Below are positions 16,747 to 25,379 of a stretch of 64,000 bases of DNA, piece after piece. The stretch lies in the NCBI RefSeq assembly GCF_039614845.1, contig NZ_JBDIML010000003.1, positions 186,001 to 250,000 on the forward strand, given 5' to 3'. Position 1 is the first letter of the stretch. Each line of letters begins with the position of its first letter. The notes beneath the pieces were generated by a model that saw nothing but the letters and a program-made list of their open reading frames with translations, was not told the DNA's origin and did no database searches. Source of the DNA: Ornithinibacillus xuwenensis (GTDB lineage Bacteria > Bacillota > Bacilli > Bacillales > Amphibacillaceae). Position numbers and translations under genes: made by a program.

Positions 16747-17976
16747 ATGCTTAAATCCATGATGATTCACGAATTTAAAATGACATTGCGAAACAAAAAA
16801 AATATATTATTTCTCATTGCGCTTGTAAGCTTAATCCTAAGTTACGCACTTATTGTTCTACCCTCACAGGAAACACCAGATTCTTTTGATGTAGAGGAAA
16901 TGAAGAGCGAACTGAAAAACTTAGAAGCTGTGACACAAGGAATGGAGAGTAGAGGTGGGACAGGCTTCGGCCAAATGACTGGAACTCCATATGCGAGTAA
17001 AAGATATGCTTTAAAAGTCCAATCTAGAATGGTTAATGCATTTGAAGATAAGGATTTCGACCGTTTTATTCAGTTAAGAATGAAAGGTTTCGATTATGAC
17101 TTTCAAAGCGCTAGCCGAGACTGGATGTTAATTGCTAATGCGCCCTACCCCGGACTGGATGCAAATCGTGATACTAACCTAAAAAACCTACGATATCAAG
17201 GTTATTTAGATGCGAATATTCCGGTTACATATGAAATGATTGAACAAAAAACAGCATTACAAACCGTTACCAATTTTCTTCTCGGTACATCAGCCTTTAT
17301 TGTACTATTTTGCGCCATTTATTTTAGTAGTGACATGTTAAGCAAGGACCGGCAGCACCGAACCCTTTTACAGGGGATGCCTATCGGATGGTATCGACTA
17401 ATCAATGTAAAATCAGGGGTTATATTTGGCTATACCTTATTTATTCTATTTGGTTTACTACTCTTAGCACTGATTATTATATCGATTCAAAGTGGATTTG
17501 GATCCTTAAAATTATCTGTACCAATTACATTACCTAGTTCTCAGCCGGATGATTATTTCGGCTATCGATTTAGTGAATACGATACGATTTCCATAGCGAA
17601 GTTCCTATTATTAGCTCTTGGTATGATACCGATTCTTGTTTATCTATTCATCCGTTTAAATGCAATATTAAGCCTAATTTTTAAAAATTCTTGGATTGTT
17701 CTGATGGTTAGCAGCGTAATTTTATTCTCAGAGCGAATCTACTATTCTAGAACATTAACGGATTTATTTGGTATTGAAATAAGTAATTTACCACAGACTT
17801 ATTTTGACTTTGGTAGAGTAATTTCAGGTGAAAAATTTTATTTAGTCCATTTAGAATCAATAACCTATGAAAAAGGAATTCTAGTTTTACTCTGTACAAT
17901 TCTAGTCCTAGAAATTTGCCTTTTTGTAGTATCTCGAATCGTAAGTAAACGTCGTTTTTACAGAAAAGCGGCATGA
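16747..17976 (+). CDS. ABC-2 type transporter permease (module 1, first permease)
   Basis: 409 residues. It begins MLKSMMIHEFKMTLRNKKN, a cytoplasmic amphipathic start, then TM1, a ~140-residue extracytoplasmic region, and five more hydrophobic segments from about residue 175 to the end. This is the ABC-2 exporter permease layout. The fold region after TM3 (a short extracytoplasmic loop before TIS..KFLLLALG) aligns by eye with the other three permeases in this window. AAAGGGGA precedes the ATG. It overlaps or abuts the second permease gene. The substrate is unknown; a peptide or lipid is typical for the class. Confidence 0.85.
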   Translation: MLKSMMIHEFKMTLRNKKNILFLIALVSLILSYALIVLPSQETPDSFDVEEMKSELKNLEAVTQGMESRGGTGFGQMTGTPYASKRYALKVQSRMVNAFEDKDFDRFIQLRMKGFDYDFQSASRDWMLIANAPYPGLDANRDTNLKNLRYQGYLDANIPVTYEMIEQKTALQTVTNFLLGTSAFIVLFCAIYFSSDMLSKDRQHRTLLQGMPIGWYRLINVKSGVIFGYTLFILFGLLLLALIIISIQSGFGSLKLSVPITLPSSQPDDYFGYRFSEYDTISIAKFLLLALGMIPILVYLFIRLNAILSLIFKNSWIVLMVSSVILFSERIYYSRTLTDLFGIEISNLPQTYFDFGRVISGEKFYLVHLESITYEKGILVLLCTILVLEICLFVVSRIVSKRRFYRKAA

Positions 17977-18002
17977 TGTCTAAGTCAGAAAGGAAAGTCG
18001 AT

Positions 18003-19163
18003 ATGTTTTGGAAATTTACACGCTTTGAAATGGATTTATTATTAAGAAACCGAAAAAGTTGGTTCATTGCGGTATTCCTATTGTTCTTCTTCATTTTATT
18101 TTTCATGTACTATAGCCAAGAGGAACCGATACCTTTAACAGATCAGAAAAGAACCGAAACGAATACGTCCTATGCAGTGTTTGAGCACCTTGATTTATTG
18201 CGTCACGATATTCCTGAAGTTGCAGAAGTATACAATTATCACACACAAATCCAGTCATTATTAGGGATGCAGCTTTGGTTTATTGGTAATGGGAATGATA
18301 GTGAGCAGTATATAGAGAATGGGCTGGAGATAAATCAATTACGTCTTAAAGTACATGAACTAGGGAATGCTGGAATTCCTGATCACTTAATTGTTCCAAA
18401 GGAAGAAATACTAAAAGAGGATGCATTACTACATTATATTCAAGACCATGATTTACCAATTGAGTCGGACTCCTTTGCTACGAACCATTATTTTACCAAT
18501 GTACTTACCATGTTGTCGGGATTATTATTTCTTGTCATTGTATTAATTAGCGGAAATGAAATGCTACTATATGAAAAAAGTCATCAATCTGTCATGAGAG
18601 GATTTCCTTTATCGTTCATGAGCAAGGTCATCAGTAAAGTGATGATTCAATTTTTCCACATTATAGCCTTTTTACTTGTTGGTTTTGTTATTGGAAGTAT
18701 CTATGTCACGAAGAAATTTAATGCCGGTGATTTTTCTTTTCCGATCTTAATTTATCAAAATGAAGATTATATCGCTGTTTCAACTGGACAGTATCTACTC
18801 TATATGTTCTTAGGACTAGCACTGGCTACTCTTTTATTATTATTTCTATCTATTTTACTTAATATGCTTTTCAAAAATGCATTCGCCAATATATTAATTG
18901 GATTAGGTATATTTATTCTTCCTGATATTGCGATGGCAGCAGGATTTAAAGCAACATTTTTACATCCTATTAAATTTATTGATGTTAACAAAGTTCTTTC
19001 AGGTGAACTAGCTACAGAATTAGGAAATAGTTCCATTGATTATTGGAATGCGATGGCTTATTTAGGGATTATCACTATTCTCGTATTTGCAACGATTTAT
19101 GCCATCAATAAATTTAATTATCATAGGGTTCCAAAAGATTTACCGTTAGAAAGAGCTTTTTAA
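18003..19163 (+). CDS. ABC-2 type transporter permease (module 1, second permease)
   Basis: 386 residues from the ATG at 18003, which has AAGGA eight bases upstream and gives the family-like start MFWKFTRFEMDLLLRNRK. An ATG at 17973 overlaps the previous stop and cannot be excluded. TM1 is followed by a ~130-residue extracytoplasmic region, then five hydrophobic segments. The motif FSFPILIYQNEDYIAVSTG recurs as YPIVIEVNDT and YPVVIYGEDRT in the two permeases of the second module, indicating a shared ancestor. Forms a heterodimeric channel with the previous product, by inference. Confidence 0.85.
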   Translation: MFWKFTRFEMDLLLRNRKSWFIAVFLLFFFILFFMYYSQEEPIPLTDQKRTETNTSYAVFEHLDLLRHDIPEVAEVYNYHTQIQSLLGMQLWFIGNGNDSEQYIENGLEINQLRLKVHELGNAGIPDHLIVPKEEILKEDALLHYIQDHDLPIESDSFATNHYFTNVLTMLSGLLFLVIVLISGNEMLLYEKSHQSVMRGFPLSFMSKVISKVMIQFFHIIAFLLVGFVIGSIYVTKKFNAGDFSFPILIYQNEDYIAVSTGQYLLYMFLGLALATLLLLFLSILLNMLFKNAFANILIGLGIFILPDIAMAAGFKATFLHPIKFIDVNKVLSGELATELGNSSIDYWNAMAYLGIITILVFATIYAINKFNYHRVPKDLPLERAF

Positions 19164-19211
19164 TAGATGATAAGATCGGCTTTCATATTATGATTAGAAA
19201 AGAGGATTGTC

Positions 19212-20102
19212 ATGTTAAAACTGGAAAATATCTCTGTAAAATATAAAGACAAAGTAGTATTAGACAACCTATCTTTCGAAGCAAACAGCGGGGAAATAAT
19301 TGGATTAGTTGCCCCAAATGGGACAGGTAAAACTACCTTATTTAACGTAATATCGAACTTTTTAAAACCAAATAAGGGTCGTGTTACGTTTAATGAAAAT
19401 CTTCAATACAAAACGGAAAGAAAAGAGATTTCCATCCACAAACAACTGGCTACTTTCCCAGACCAGGGTGATTTATTTGAAGAATTGACTGGCGTTGATC
19501 ATATGAAGCTTTATGCTAATATGTGGAAAGGCTCAACGAAGCATGTTAAAGACATATATGAGCAATTACAAATGGAAAGTTACGTAAAAAAGAAGGTAAA
19601 AACGTATTCGTTAGGTATGAGACAAAGACTATGCTTTGCCATGATTGCAGCAGCTGACACACCAATCATGCTTATGGATGAAGTAATGAACGGGTTGGAT
19701 ATAGCCAATGTATCTCTTATTTCTAAACATCTAATGAAGATGAAGCAAGATGGAAAGCTCATTTTCGTAGCTTCTCATTTACTAGCGAATCTGGACTTAT
19801 ACGCAGATCGTGTTCTATATTTAAAAGCTGGTGATATTGTTCACCAACAATCCTTAAATGAATCAACGGAAGAATATATAAAACTCGAGTTAACGCTGGA
19901 ACAATATGAAAAAATGAAATATACACTGCCAGACGATCACCTCTATATTGCCGAACGATTATGCTGTATCCCAATTGCTAATATGGATATGGAAACACAA
20001 AAGGAATGGGTTGAAAGACTATCTGATTACAAAGAAAAGGAACTAACGATTGGACCACTGGGAACACCAGAATACTATGAAAAATATTTCCATGAAAAAT
20101 GA
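19212..20102 (+). CDS. ABC transporter ATP-binding protein (module 1)
   Basis: 296 residues. Walker A is APNGTGKTT, with Ala instead of the usual leading Gly but still allowed. The signature is YSLGMRQRL, Walker B is IMLMDEVMNGLD and the switch His is in VASHLL. Walker B differs from the typical DEPTNGLD by Val and Met, although the catalytic Glu is retained. After residue ~215 an accessory C-terminal domain of ~80 residues follows, as in ABC-2 exporter ATPases. Sits between the permeases and the lipoprotein gene, and presumably powers both permeases. Confidence 0.9.
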   Translation: MLKLENISVKYKDKVVLDNLSFEANSGEIIGLVAPNGTGKTTLFNVISNFLKPNKGRVTFNENLQYKTERKEISIHKQLATFPDQGDLFEELTGVDHMKLYANMWKGSTKHVKDIYEQLQMESYVKKKVKTYSLGMRQRLCFAMIAAADTPIMLMDEVMNGLDIANVSLISKHLMKMKQDGKLIFVASHLLANLDLYADRVLYLKAGDIVHQQSLNESTEEYIKLELTLEQYEKMKYTLPDDHLYIAERLCCIPIANMDMETQKEWVERLSDYKEKELTIGPLGTPEYYEKYFHEK

Positions 20103-20128
20103 TAGCAATTGGCTAGGAGGCATACAAA

Positions 20129-20833
20129 ATGAAACGAATGATAGGACTTGTTTTTGTCACTAGTTTATCCGTGTTAATCGGCTGTCAAGAACAACCTTCG
20201 GAAAAGGTATTACATTATCAAGCGAACAATGAAATCATCGGCATAGAAAAAGAGGAAATAATTGGCGATATTAGCGATACCATTTACGATTCTATTGACC
20301 GTAGTAATTTGGAAGCAAAAGAAGTGTTCATTCACCCTATCGAAGGCAAGGGTGAGGACATTGTTCTTCCTGAAGGACGATACGTGATTGGTATTGGTGA
20401 AGTACTCGACGGTCTTCCCCAGTCAGGTAGAATTCTCGTCTATGATGACGAAGGGCAGCTTCTACTTAATGAATTAGTTGATAGCGCTTATGGTGTTAAT
20501 AGTGTAACCCTTGATTTAAATGGCGTACATAAAGTTCATATTGATGGATTAGATCAAGCCTTGATTGTTCCTGCCTCTACACAAATTTCAAATGAACTAA
20601 CAGCAGGGATATGGGAAGTTGGGAAGGATATTGAAGCAGGAAAGTATTCGGTGATTGCCGCATCCGAATTTGCATTTGGAGATTTACAGGTTTTTGAAGA
20701 GGGAGAATCGCCTAAACTTTATGAAATACTCAATAGTTCTACAGATTCCAAGATTGAAATTGAATTAAAGAAAGGACAAAAATTAAAGATTTCTGGATTA
20801 TCCTATTTAAAATTTGAACCCGAAGCATCGTAA
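20129..20833 (+). CDS. Lipoprotein with two related beta domains (module 1)
   Basis: 234 residues. The signal peptide ends in the lipobox LIGC, so it is anchored outside the membrane. Two halves look like diverged copies of one domain: around residues 75-150, LPEGRYVIGIGEV...GRILVYDDEG ending VHIDGLDQALIV; and around 155-230, ELTAGIWEVGKDIEAGKYSV ... ending LKISGLSYLKFEP. The second is a common Gram-positive extracytoplasmic beta-domain pattern. AGGAGG precedes the ATG. It is the last gene of the module and could be a substrate-binding, chaperone or immunity-like component; this is inference. Confidence 0.8.
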   Translation: MKRMIGLVFVTSLSVLIGCQEQPSEKVLHYQANNEIIGIEKEEIIGDISDTIYDSIDRSNLEAKEVFIHPIEGKGEDIVLPEGRYVIGIGEVLDGLPQSGRILVYDDEGQLLLNELVDSAYGVNSVTLDLNGVHKVHIDGLDQALIVPASTQISNELTAGIWEVGKDIEAGKYSVIAASEFAFGDLQVFEEGESPKLYEILNSSTDSKIEIELKKGQKLKISGLSYLKFEPEAS

Positions 20834-20842
20834 TTTGTTAGT

Positions 20843-20880
20843 GGTGAGTACTAAGCATATTAGTATTCACCTTTATTTTA
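20843..20880 (+). terminator. Terminator of the first ABC-2 module
   Basis: Twelve-base stem with one G-T pair (20843-20854 with 20860-20871) followed by TTTATTTTA, ten bases after the lipoprotein stop. Confidence 0.8.
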
Positions 20881-21033
20881 TAGAGATGTTCAGACCACAG
20901 GTCTTTGAACTTGTTCTATACAATACTAGTTAGATGCTCTGTCAATGGCAAAATTAATGCCTCAATTAGATTTCATTACATACGTTATATTATGGCAGCG
21001 CCAAAAGCTAAATGATAGTTAAACATTAACGAT

Positions 21034-21070
21034 AAGCGCACCGAATCAAGTGAATCGATGCGCTTTTCAT
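21034..21070. terminator. Hairpin after the cupin gene
   Basis: Imperfect inverted repeat with AAGCGCA / TGCGCTT ends, next to the cupin stop at 21072. T-rich only on the plus-strand side, so it may serve read-through from the left as well as the minus-strand cupin gene. Confidence 0.5.
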
Positions 21071-21071
21071 T

Positions 21072-21479
21072 TTATAATTTATTGTAGTCTTCATCGGCAA
21101 CTGGTTCCAACCATTCCGGCGTACCTGCAGTGATTGCAATATGTTCAAACCAGCTGTCTTTTGTAGCACCATGCCAGTGTTTAACACCATCATAAGTTAC
21201 GACAACATCACCAGCTTCTAAAAATTGAGCAGGCTTTCCTTCTTCTTGATACCACCCTTCGCCACCAGTTATCAATAACAGCTGATAACCATCACGGTGA
21301 ATATGCCAGTTATTTCTGCATCCTGGTTCAAAGGTCACATTTCCAACATTCACATTCACTTTTGGATCAAAAATCAGTGGTTTAAGATAACTTTGCCCTA
21401 CAAAAAATTGAGAAAATGCTTCATTTTTTTCACCTACAGGAAAAATAACACCATTCTTTACATCTTCATGCTTCGCCAT
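21072..21479 (-). CDS. Cupin-domain protein
   Basis: 135 residues from the ATG at 21479 (GGAGGAA eight bases upstream; a start at 21494 overlaps that site). Single cupin fold: motif 1 is WHIHRDGYQLLLITGGEGWYQ with two His metal ligands, motif 2 is LEAGDVVVTYDGVKHWHGA with a third. The protein matches the small cupins often encoded with carboxymuconolactone decarboxylase-like proteins, and exactly such a gene lies 128 bases upstream on the same strand. Substrate unknown; possibly an isomerase or decarboxylase of a small aromatic or quinone. Confidence 0.85.
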   Translation of the reverse strand: MAKHEDVKNGVIFPVGEKNEAFSQFFVGQSYLKPLIFDPKVNVNVGNVTFEPGCRNNWHIHRDGYQLLLITGGEGWYQEEGKPAQFLEAGDVVVTYDGVKHWHGATKDSWFEHIAITAGTPEWLEPVADEDYNKL

Positions 21480-21607
21480 TTCTAATTCCTCCAATTATTT
21501 TTGTATTATTTATTGTCCTGAAATAATGAACGTAACTAAGTATAAATTAATTAGAATTATAAGCTGTTCAGTGTATAAGGGGATTGTTCAAGTAACTTTA
21601 TTTATTA

Positions 21608-22363
21608 TTAATTTTCAGGTATAACTTCATTAACACAACTTAATGCATTCAACGTTCTCGGAAAACCCATATATGGAATGCAATGGGTAATTGCAGTTAT
21701 TAATGTTTCCTTGTTATTACCAACATTCATATTTCCCTGTACATGCGCCTTTACTTGTACTTCACTACCTCCTAAGCAACTTATTATGCAAAATGTAAGC
21801 AACTCCCGCGTTTTCAAATCAAGTCCACCACGGGTGTAGAAGTCACCAAAACAAAAAGCAGACAGATACTCCTGTATATGCTTTTGATTTGATGGAACAC
21901 TTTCTTGCATTTTTTCAATAATGTCACCAAAAATTTCTTTTTGTACTGCCAGTCCCTTATCATAACGATTATCTTCATCAACTTGCTTTTCGCTTTCAAT
22001 TGGCATTTTAATTTTGTTGGCCCTAAATACCTCATTTACTTGTTCTAGAGCACTTAGCGTTTTAGGAAACCCGATGTAAGGAGCACACTGGTAAATTGCC
22101 TCTTGGATTTCTAAAGCTGTCAATCCAACGTTTAGTGCACCTTGAACATGTGCAGGAAGCTGTGACAAAGTCTGGTTAGTGGTAAGCACTACCAATGTGA
22201 TAAGCTCACGCTGTTTATCATCAAGATCACCTTGATAAAATACCTCGCCAAAAATAAAACGACTTAAGGATTCCTGAAAATTTGGATCGGTAATATATGT
22301 GGCTGGTATTACTTCACCAAATAGATGGTTAAGTTTTTCCTTACTCTTTTCAATACGATTCAT
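21608..22363 (-). CDS. Carboxymuconolactone decarboxylase family protein, two domains
   Basis: 251 residues from the ATG at 22363 (GGAGG upstream); an in-frame codon at 22435 would add a leader without a ribosome site. Two copies of the CMD/AhpD-like helical domain: the first includes RELITLVVLTTNQT and AHVQGALNVG, the second TRELLTFCIISCLGGS and AHVQGNMNVG. Family members are decarboxylases or AhpD-like peroxidase partners; the AhpD CxxC pair is not present, so a redox role is not supported. Probably transcribed with the cupin gene. Confidence 0.85.
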   Translation of the reverse strand: MNRIEKSKEKLNHLFGEVIPATYITDPNFQESLSRFIFGEVFYQGDLDDKQRELITLVVLTTNQTLSQLPAHVQGALNVGLTALEIQEAIYQCAPYIGFPKTLSALEQVNEVFRANKIKMPIESEKQVDEDNRYDKGLAVQKEIFGDIIEKMQESVPSNQKHIQEYLSAFCFGDFYTRGGLDLKTRELLTFCIISCLGGSEVQVKAHVQGNMNVGNNKETLITAITHCIPYMGFPRTLNALSCVNEVIPEN

Positions 22364-22739
22364 GACAATCCTCCATATTAAACGACTACATTCATCCGAA
22401 TATTTAAAAGACAGTAAACTTGAATACAATAACATAATTAAATAAAATTTATAGTACAGTCCACATTATATCCGTAGACATAACTCTAAATCATTAGTAG
22501 CTATTTTTTAAAATGTACAACTTGACCTATACTACTTAGGACTATTGATTCGTAAATCAAATGAACCTCAACTGCTTTTTAGCCATTTAGTTTCCCTGGT
22601 TACTCACTAAGAGACTTTCTAATTTAACATTTAACTAAAGCATCTAGGATAAATAGTAAAAAGAGCAGAATAGATAGTTCTGCTCTATCAATATTTTGAG
22701 GATAATTGACCTTTTATTCGTATTCGTTTTTGTAACTGA
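22364..22739. other. Intergenic region with a weak MerR-type promoter candidate
   Basis: On the minus strand, TAGAGTTA then TCTACGG precede TATAAT at 22466-22471, resembling the MerR-type promoters at 23701 and 25911, but with an 18-base spacer and a poor -35. Otherwise no gene is seen in these 376 bases. Confidence 0.3.
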
Positions 22740-23606
22740 CTATTTCAGCTTACCACCAAATACAGGCATTACACTTGCCTCACCATAATCTTTAATGCGT
22801 TCCAGATTTCTCAAGAACTCCATGTCAGCTTCAGAAATAATGAAATCTACTTCTGCATTATTTTTCATATGCTCTGGATTTGCAGTTTTAGGTAGAGGAA
22901 GAAGACCCAGCTGTATATCATATCTAATACTTAATTGAGGTACTGAAACACCGTATTTTTCTGCGATATCTACAACTTGTTGATTCTTCAATAATTCTCC
23001 ATGGGCAATCGGTGAATAAGCCTCTACTAGAATGCCTAGTTTCTGGGAATATTGTATTAATTCTAGCGGTGTATTGCTTATATGCGCTAAAATTTGATTT
23101 ACCATTGGTTTAACTGTACAAGTACTAAGAATATTATCTAGGTCTTCTTTTTGAAAATTAGATAGACCAATAGCACGAAGTTTCCCGGCTTGGTAAGCTT
23201 CCTCAAGAGCTCTCCACGCTTCACGATTTCCTTCGAAGAACCGGTCTTCTTCACCAAATTCCATCCATGGTTGTGGACTGTGAATTAACATCATATCAAT
23301 ATAATCAAGTCCCATAGTTTCAAGTGATTGATCAATTGCTGTAATAGCTTCTTCATATGTCTTTACTTCTGCAGCAAGTTTTGTAGTAATAAACAATTCC
23401 TCTCTGTTTACACCACAAGCTCTAATTCCGTCTCCAACACCACTTTCATTGGCATATGCCTGTGCTGTATCAATGTGACGATAACCGATTTTCACAGCAT
23501 CTACCACAGCTTGTGCCATATCTTCATTTTCAATCATCCACGTTCCTAGACCTAATTTAGGAATCTCAATTCCATTAGGTAAATTATATTTTTCTTGTAA
23601 AATCAT
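22740..23606 (-). CDS. Aldo/keto reductase
   Basis: 288 residues, a full-length NADPH-dependent AKR of the 2,5-diketogluconate/methylglyoxal reductase type. The catalytic tetrad is visible: Asp46 and Tyr51 (DTAQAY), Lys76 (TTKL) and His109 (LIHSPQ). The cofactor-binding C-terminal part includes LPKTANPEHMKNNAEV. It typically detoxifies aldehydes and ketones. A MerR-type promoter with a 19-base spacer lies 95 bases upstream (23701-23731), so it is likely induced by an electrophile through the MerR regulator at 25380; this is inference. Confidence 0.92.
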   Translation of the reverse strand: MILQEKYNLPNGIEIPKLGLGTWMIENEDMAQAVVDAVKIGYRHIDTAQAYANESGVGDGIRACGVNREELFITTKLAAEVKTYEEAITAIDQSLETMGLDYIDMMLIHSPQPWMEFGEEDRFFEGNREAWRALEEAYQAGKLRAIGLSNFQKEDLDNILSTCTVKPMVNQILAHISNTPLELIQYSQKLGILVEAYSPIAHGELLKNQQVVDIAEKYGVSVPQLSIRYDIQLGLLPLPKTANPEHMKNNAEVDFIISEADMEFLRNLERIKDYGEASVMPVFGGKLK

Positions 23607-23700
23607 ATAAAACCTCTCCTTATATTCTATATTGGTAAGCTGCCCTTACATATTCCAAATAAATGAATCTATTACATTTACCTAAATACGTAATAAACAA

Positions 23701-23731
23701 AGTATATTACTTAGAGTTCACTTTAGGTCAA
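23701..23731 (-). promoter_or_regulatory. MerR-type promoter of the aldo/keto reductase gene
   Basis: On the minus strand TTGACC, a 19-base spacer and TATACT. The spacer contains a dyad, CTAAAGT / ACTCTAAG. Overlong 19-base spacers are the hallmark of promoters activated by MerR-family proteins, which untwist the DNA. The same dyad occurs at 24017 and 25911. Confidence 0.65.
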
Positions 23732-24016
23732 CACTCTTTTTAAAAATTATAGAAAAATAAATTCTTCAATAATGACTTAAATACAATTGCCAAACTCCCC
23801 TGAAGGAATAAGTTCATAGTAACTTGTATATAAAAATGTCACATCCCCGGAGTAAAAACGGACTTATATCTTAATATTTCAGCTGTAAATATTATGAGAT
23901 TAATCTATAGACAATTCAGAGTTAATACAAGGAAAATATCATGTTAAATTCTTTTGAAAGTGTACATATAAAAAGTTACATTGAATTGTTTTTCTATTTC
24001 TCTAAAGGCTTACCTC

Positions 24017-24047
24017 TTGCATTAAAGCCTACTCTAAGTAATAGACT
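24017..24047 (+). promoter_or_regulatory. Third MerR-type promoter, facing the DUF2255 gene
   Basis: TTGCAT, a 19-base spacer and TAGACT on the plus strand. The spacer shares the 14 bases from CTAAG-side ACTCTAAGTAA with the promoter at 23701, and its left half-site TTAAAG is degenerate. It directs transcription toward the mini-ORF at 24085 and the DUF2255 gene at 24183. Confidence 0.5.
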
Positions 24048-24084
24048 TTATTTTGTGAGAAAAAGTTCTTAAAGGAGTGACTAA

Positions 24085-24111
24085 ATGAATAAATATGAAC
24101 AACTTGACTAA
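24085..24111 (+). CDS. Nine-codon ORF with strong ribosome site (remnant or leader)
   Basis: AAAGGAGTG lies ahead of an ATG that encodes only MNKYEQLD before a stop. A ribosome site this good on so short an ORF suggests either a truncated gene start or a regulatory leader peptide upstream of the DUF2255 gene. No evidence separates these options. Confidence 0.3.
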   Translation: MNKYEQLD

Positions 24112-24182
24112 AAGAAACAGTATACGTACCTATTAACTATTTATTTTAATCATATACTCAGTAAATTATAGGGGGATTAATA

Positions 24183-24557
24183 ATGTCAAAATGGTCAAAA
24201 GAAGAGCTTGGTAAAATCAAAGCAGCGGATGATCTTCATATATCACCTTTTCGTGAGGACGGGATTACAAACGGCACACCGACCTGGATTTGGTCTGTAG
24301 TAGTTGAAGATGACCTCTATGTACGGGCATACAACGGGCAAAGTTCTAGCTGGTATAATGCAGCTTTACAACAGAAAGCGGGTCGTATTACGATTGCAGG
24401 ATTAACAAAGGAAGTCGCTTTTGAACCTGCTAACGATTCAATAAACGAGACTATTGACAATGCCTATCGCAAAAAATATCATAATAGTCCATATCTTAGT
24501 CCAATGATTAGCGAACGTTCTCGTTCTGCTACAATAAAGTTGATGCCAAGAGGTTAA
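24183..24557 (+). CDS. DUF2255 family protein
   Basis: 124 residues matching DUF2255 throughout: W at the start of KWSKEELGKI, LHISPFREDG, TPTWIWSVVVEDDLYVRAYNG, SSWYNAALQ and the terminal SATIKLMPRG. The fold is thought to be a split beta-barrel related to flavin/nitroreductase-like proteins; its function is unknown. GGGGG precedes the ATG. A MerR-type promoter lies ~140 bases upstream, placing it in the same regulon as the aldo/keto reductase. Confidence 0.85.
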   Translation: MSKWSKEELGKIKAADDLHISPFREDGITNGTPTWIWSVVVEDDLYVRAYNGQSSSWYNAALQQKAGRITIAGLTKEVAFEPANDSINETIDNAYRKKYHNSPYLSPMISERSRSATIKLMPRG

Positions 24558-24718
24558 ACAGAATAAAAATTTACAATCGGACATTGTCATAAAAATTAGT
24601 TTTTCTATGAATAGTACCTAATGAGAAAAACAAGATTTCACCTTAGTATTAGGTAGAATCTTGTTTTTCTGCTATTGAGCTCATATATTAATAGGATGTT
24701 AAACATAATGAAAAAATA

Positions 24719-25294
24719 TTATTGTTCAATCTCAATTTTTTTTATTACCTTCGCAGGTACGCCTCCAACAATAACATTGGGAGGTACATTCTTGTTTACA
24801 ACTGCACCAGCAGCAATAATAGCCCCTTCACCAAGGGTAACTCCTGGTAAGACCGTGGCATTTGCGCCAATCCATACATTATCACCAATTCTTATTGGTG
24901 CAGGATGCATGGTGCTACGCTTTTTAGGATTAATATCGTGATTAAGGGTAGCCAATACTACATTGTGCCCAATGAAAACACCATTACCAATGGTAATGCC
25001 TCCCTGATCTTGAAATCGGCATCCTGAGTTGATAAAAACATTCTTACCCACACTAATGTTTTTTCCACAATCCGTGTAAAAAGGAGGAAATATGGCAAAT
25101 GTACTATCTACCGGTTTGCCAATTATACGGGAAAATAATTCAATAATTCTTTCTGGAGTATGATAGTGGCCGTTCATTTCAGCGGTTAATTTTAAAGCTT
25201 CTTGAGAGACTTTGTGCATCTTTTGGTGTATCTCAGAACCACCCTCAACTGTTTCACCACGATTTAAATGCGCTAAAAAATCTTGGATATCCAT
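24719..25294 (-). CDS. Maltose/galactoside O-acetyltransferase-like protein
   Basis: 191 residues. A short helical N-terminal region is followed by left-handed beta-helix hexapeptide repeats (ISVGKNVFINSGC, IGNGVFIGHNVVLA, IRIGDNVWIGANATVLPGV, IIAAGAVV) and the catalytic His in TLNHDI. Enzymes of this family acetylate maltose, galactosides or other sugars with acetyl-CoA. It is downstream of the merR gene with only 85 bases between, so likely co-transcribed. The cell role is probably detoxification of non-metabolised sugars, by family knowledge. Confidence 0.88.
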   Translation of the reverse strand: MDIQDFLAHLNRGETVEGGSEIHQKMHKVSQEALKLTAEMNGHYHTPERIIELFSRIIGKPVDSTFAIFPPFYTDCGKNISVGKNVFINSGCRFQDQGGITIGNGVFIGHNVVLATLNHDINPKKRSTMHPAPIRIGDNVWIGANATVLPGVTLGEGAIIAAGAVVNKNVPPNVIVGGVPAKVIKKIEIEQ

Positions 25295-25379
25295 TTAGAT
25301 CCTCCTCATAAGTAAGAATTTCTGAGCAAACTAACACATTCATCAGCAGTTGCTTTTAAAAAGATTTGTCTTTCATTAT

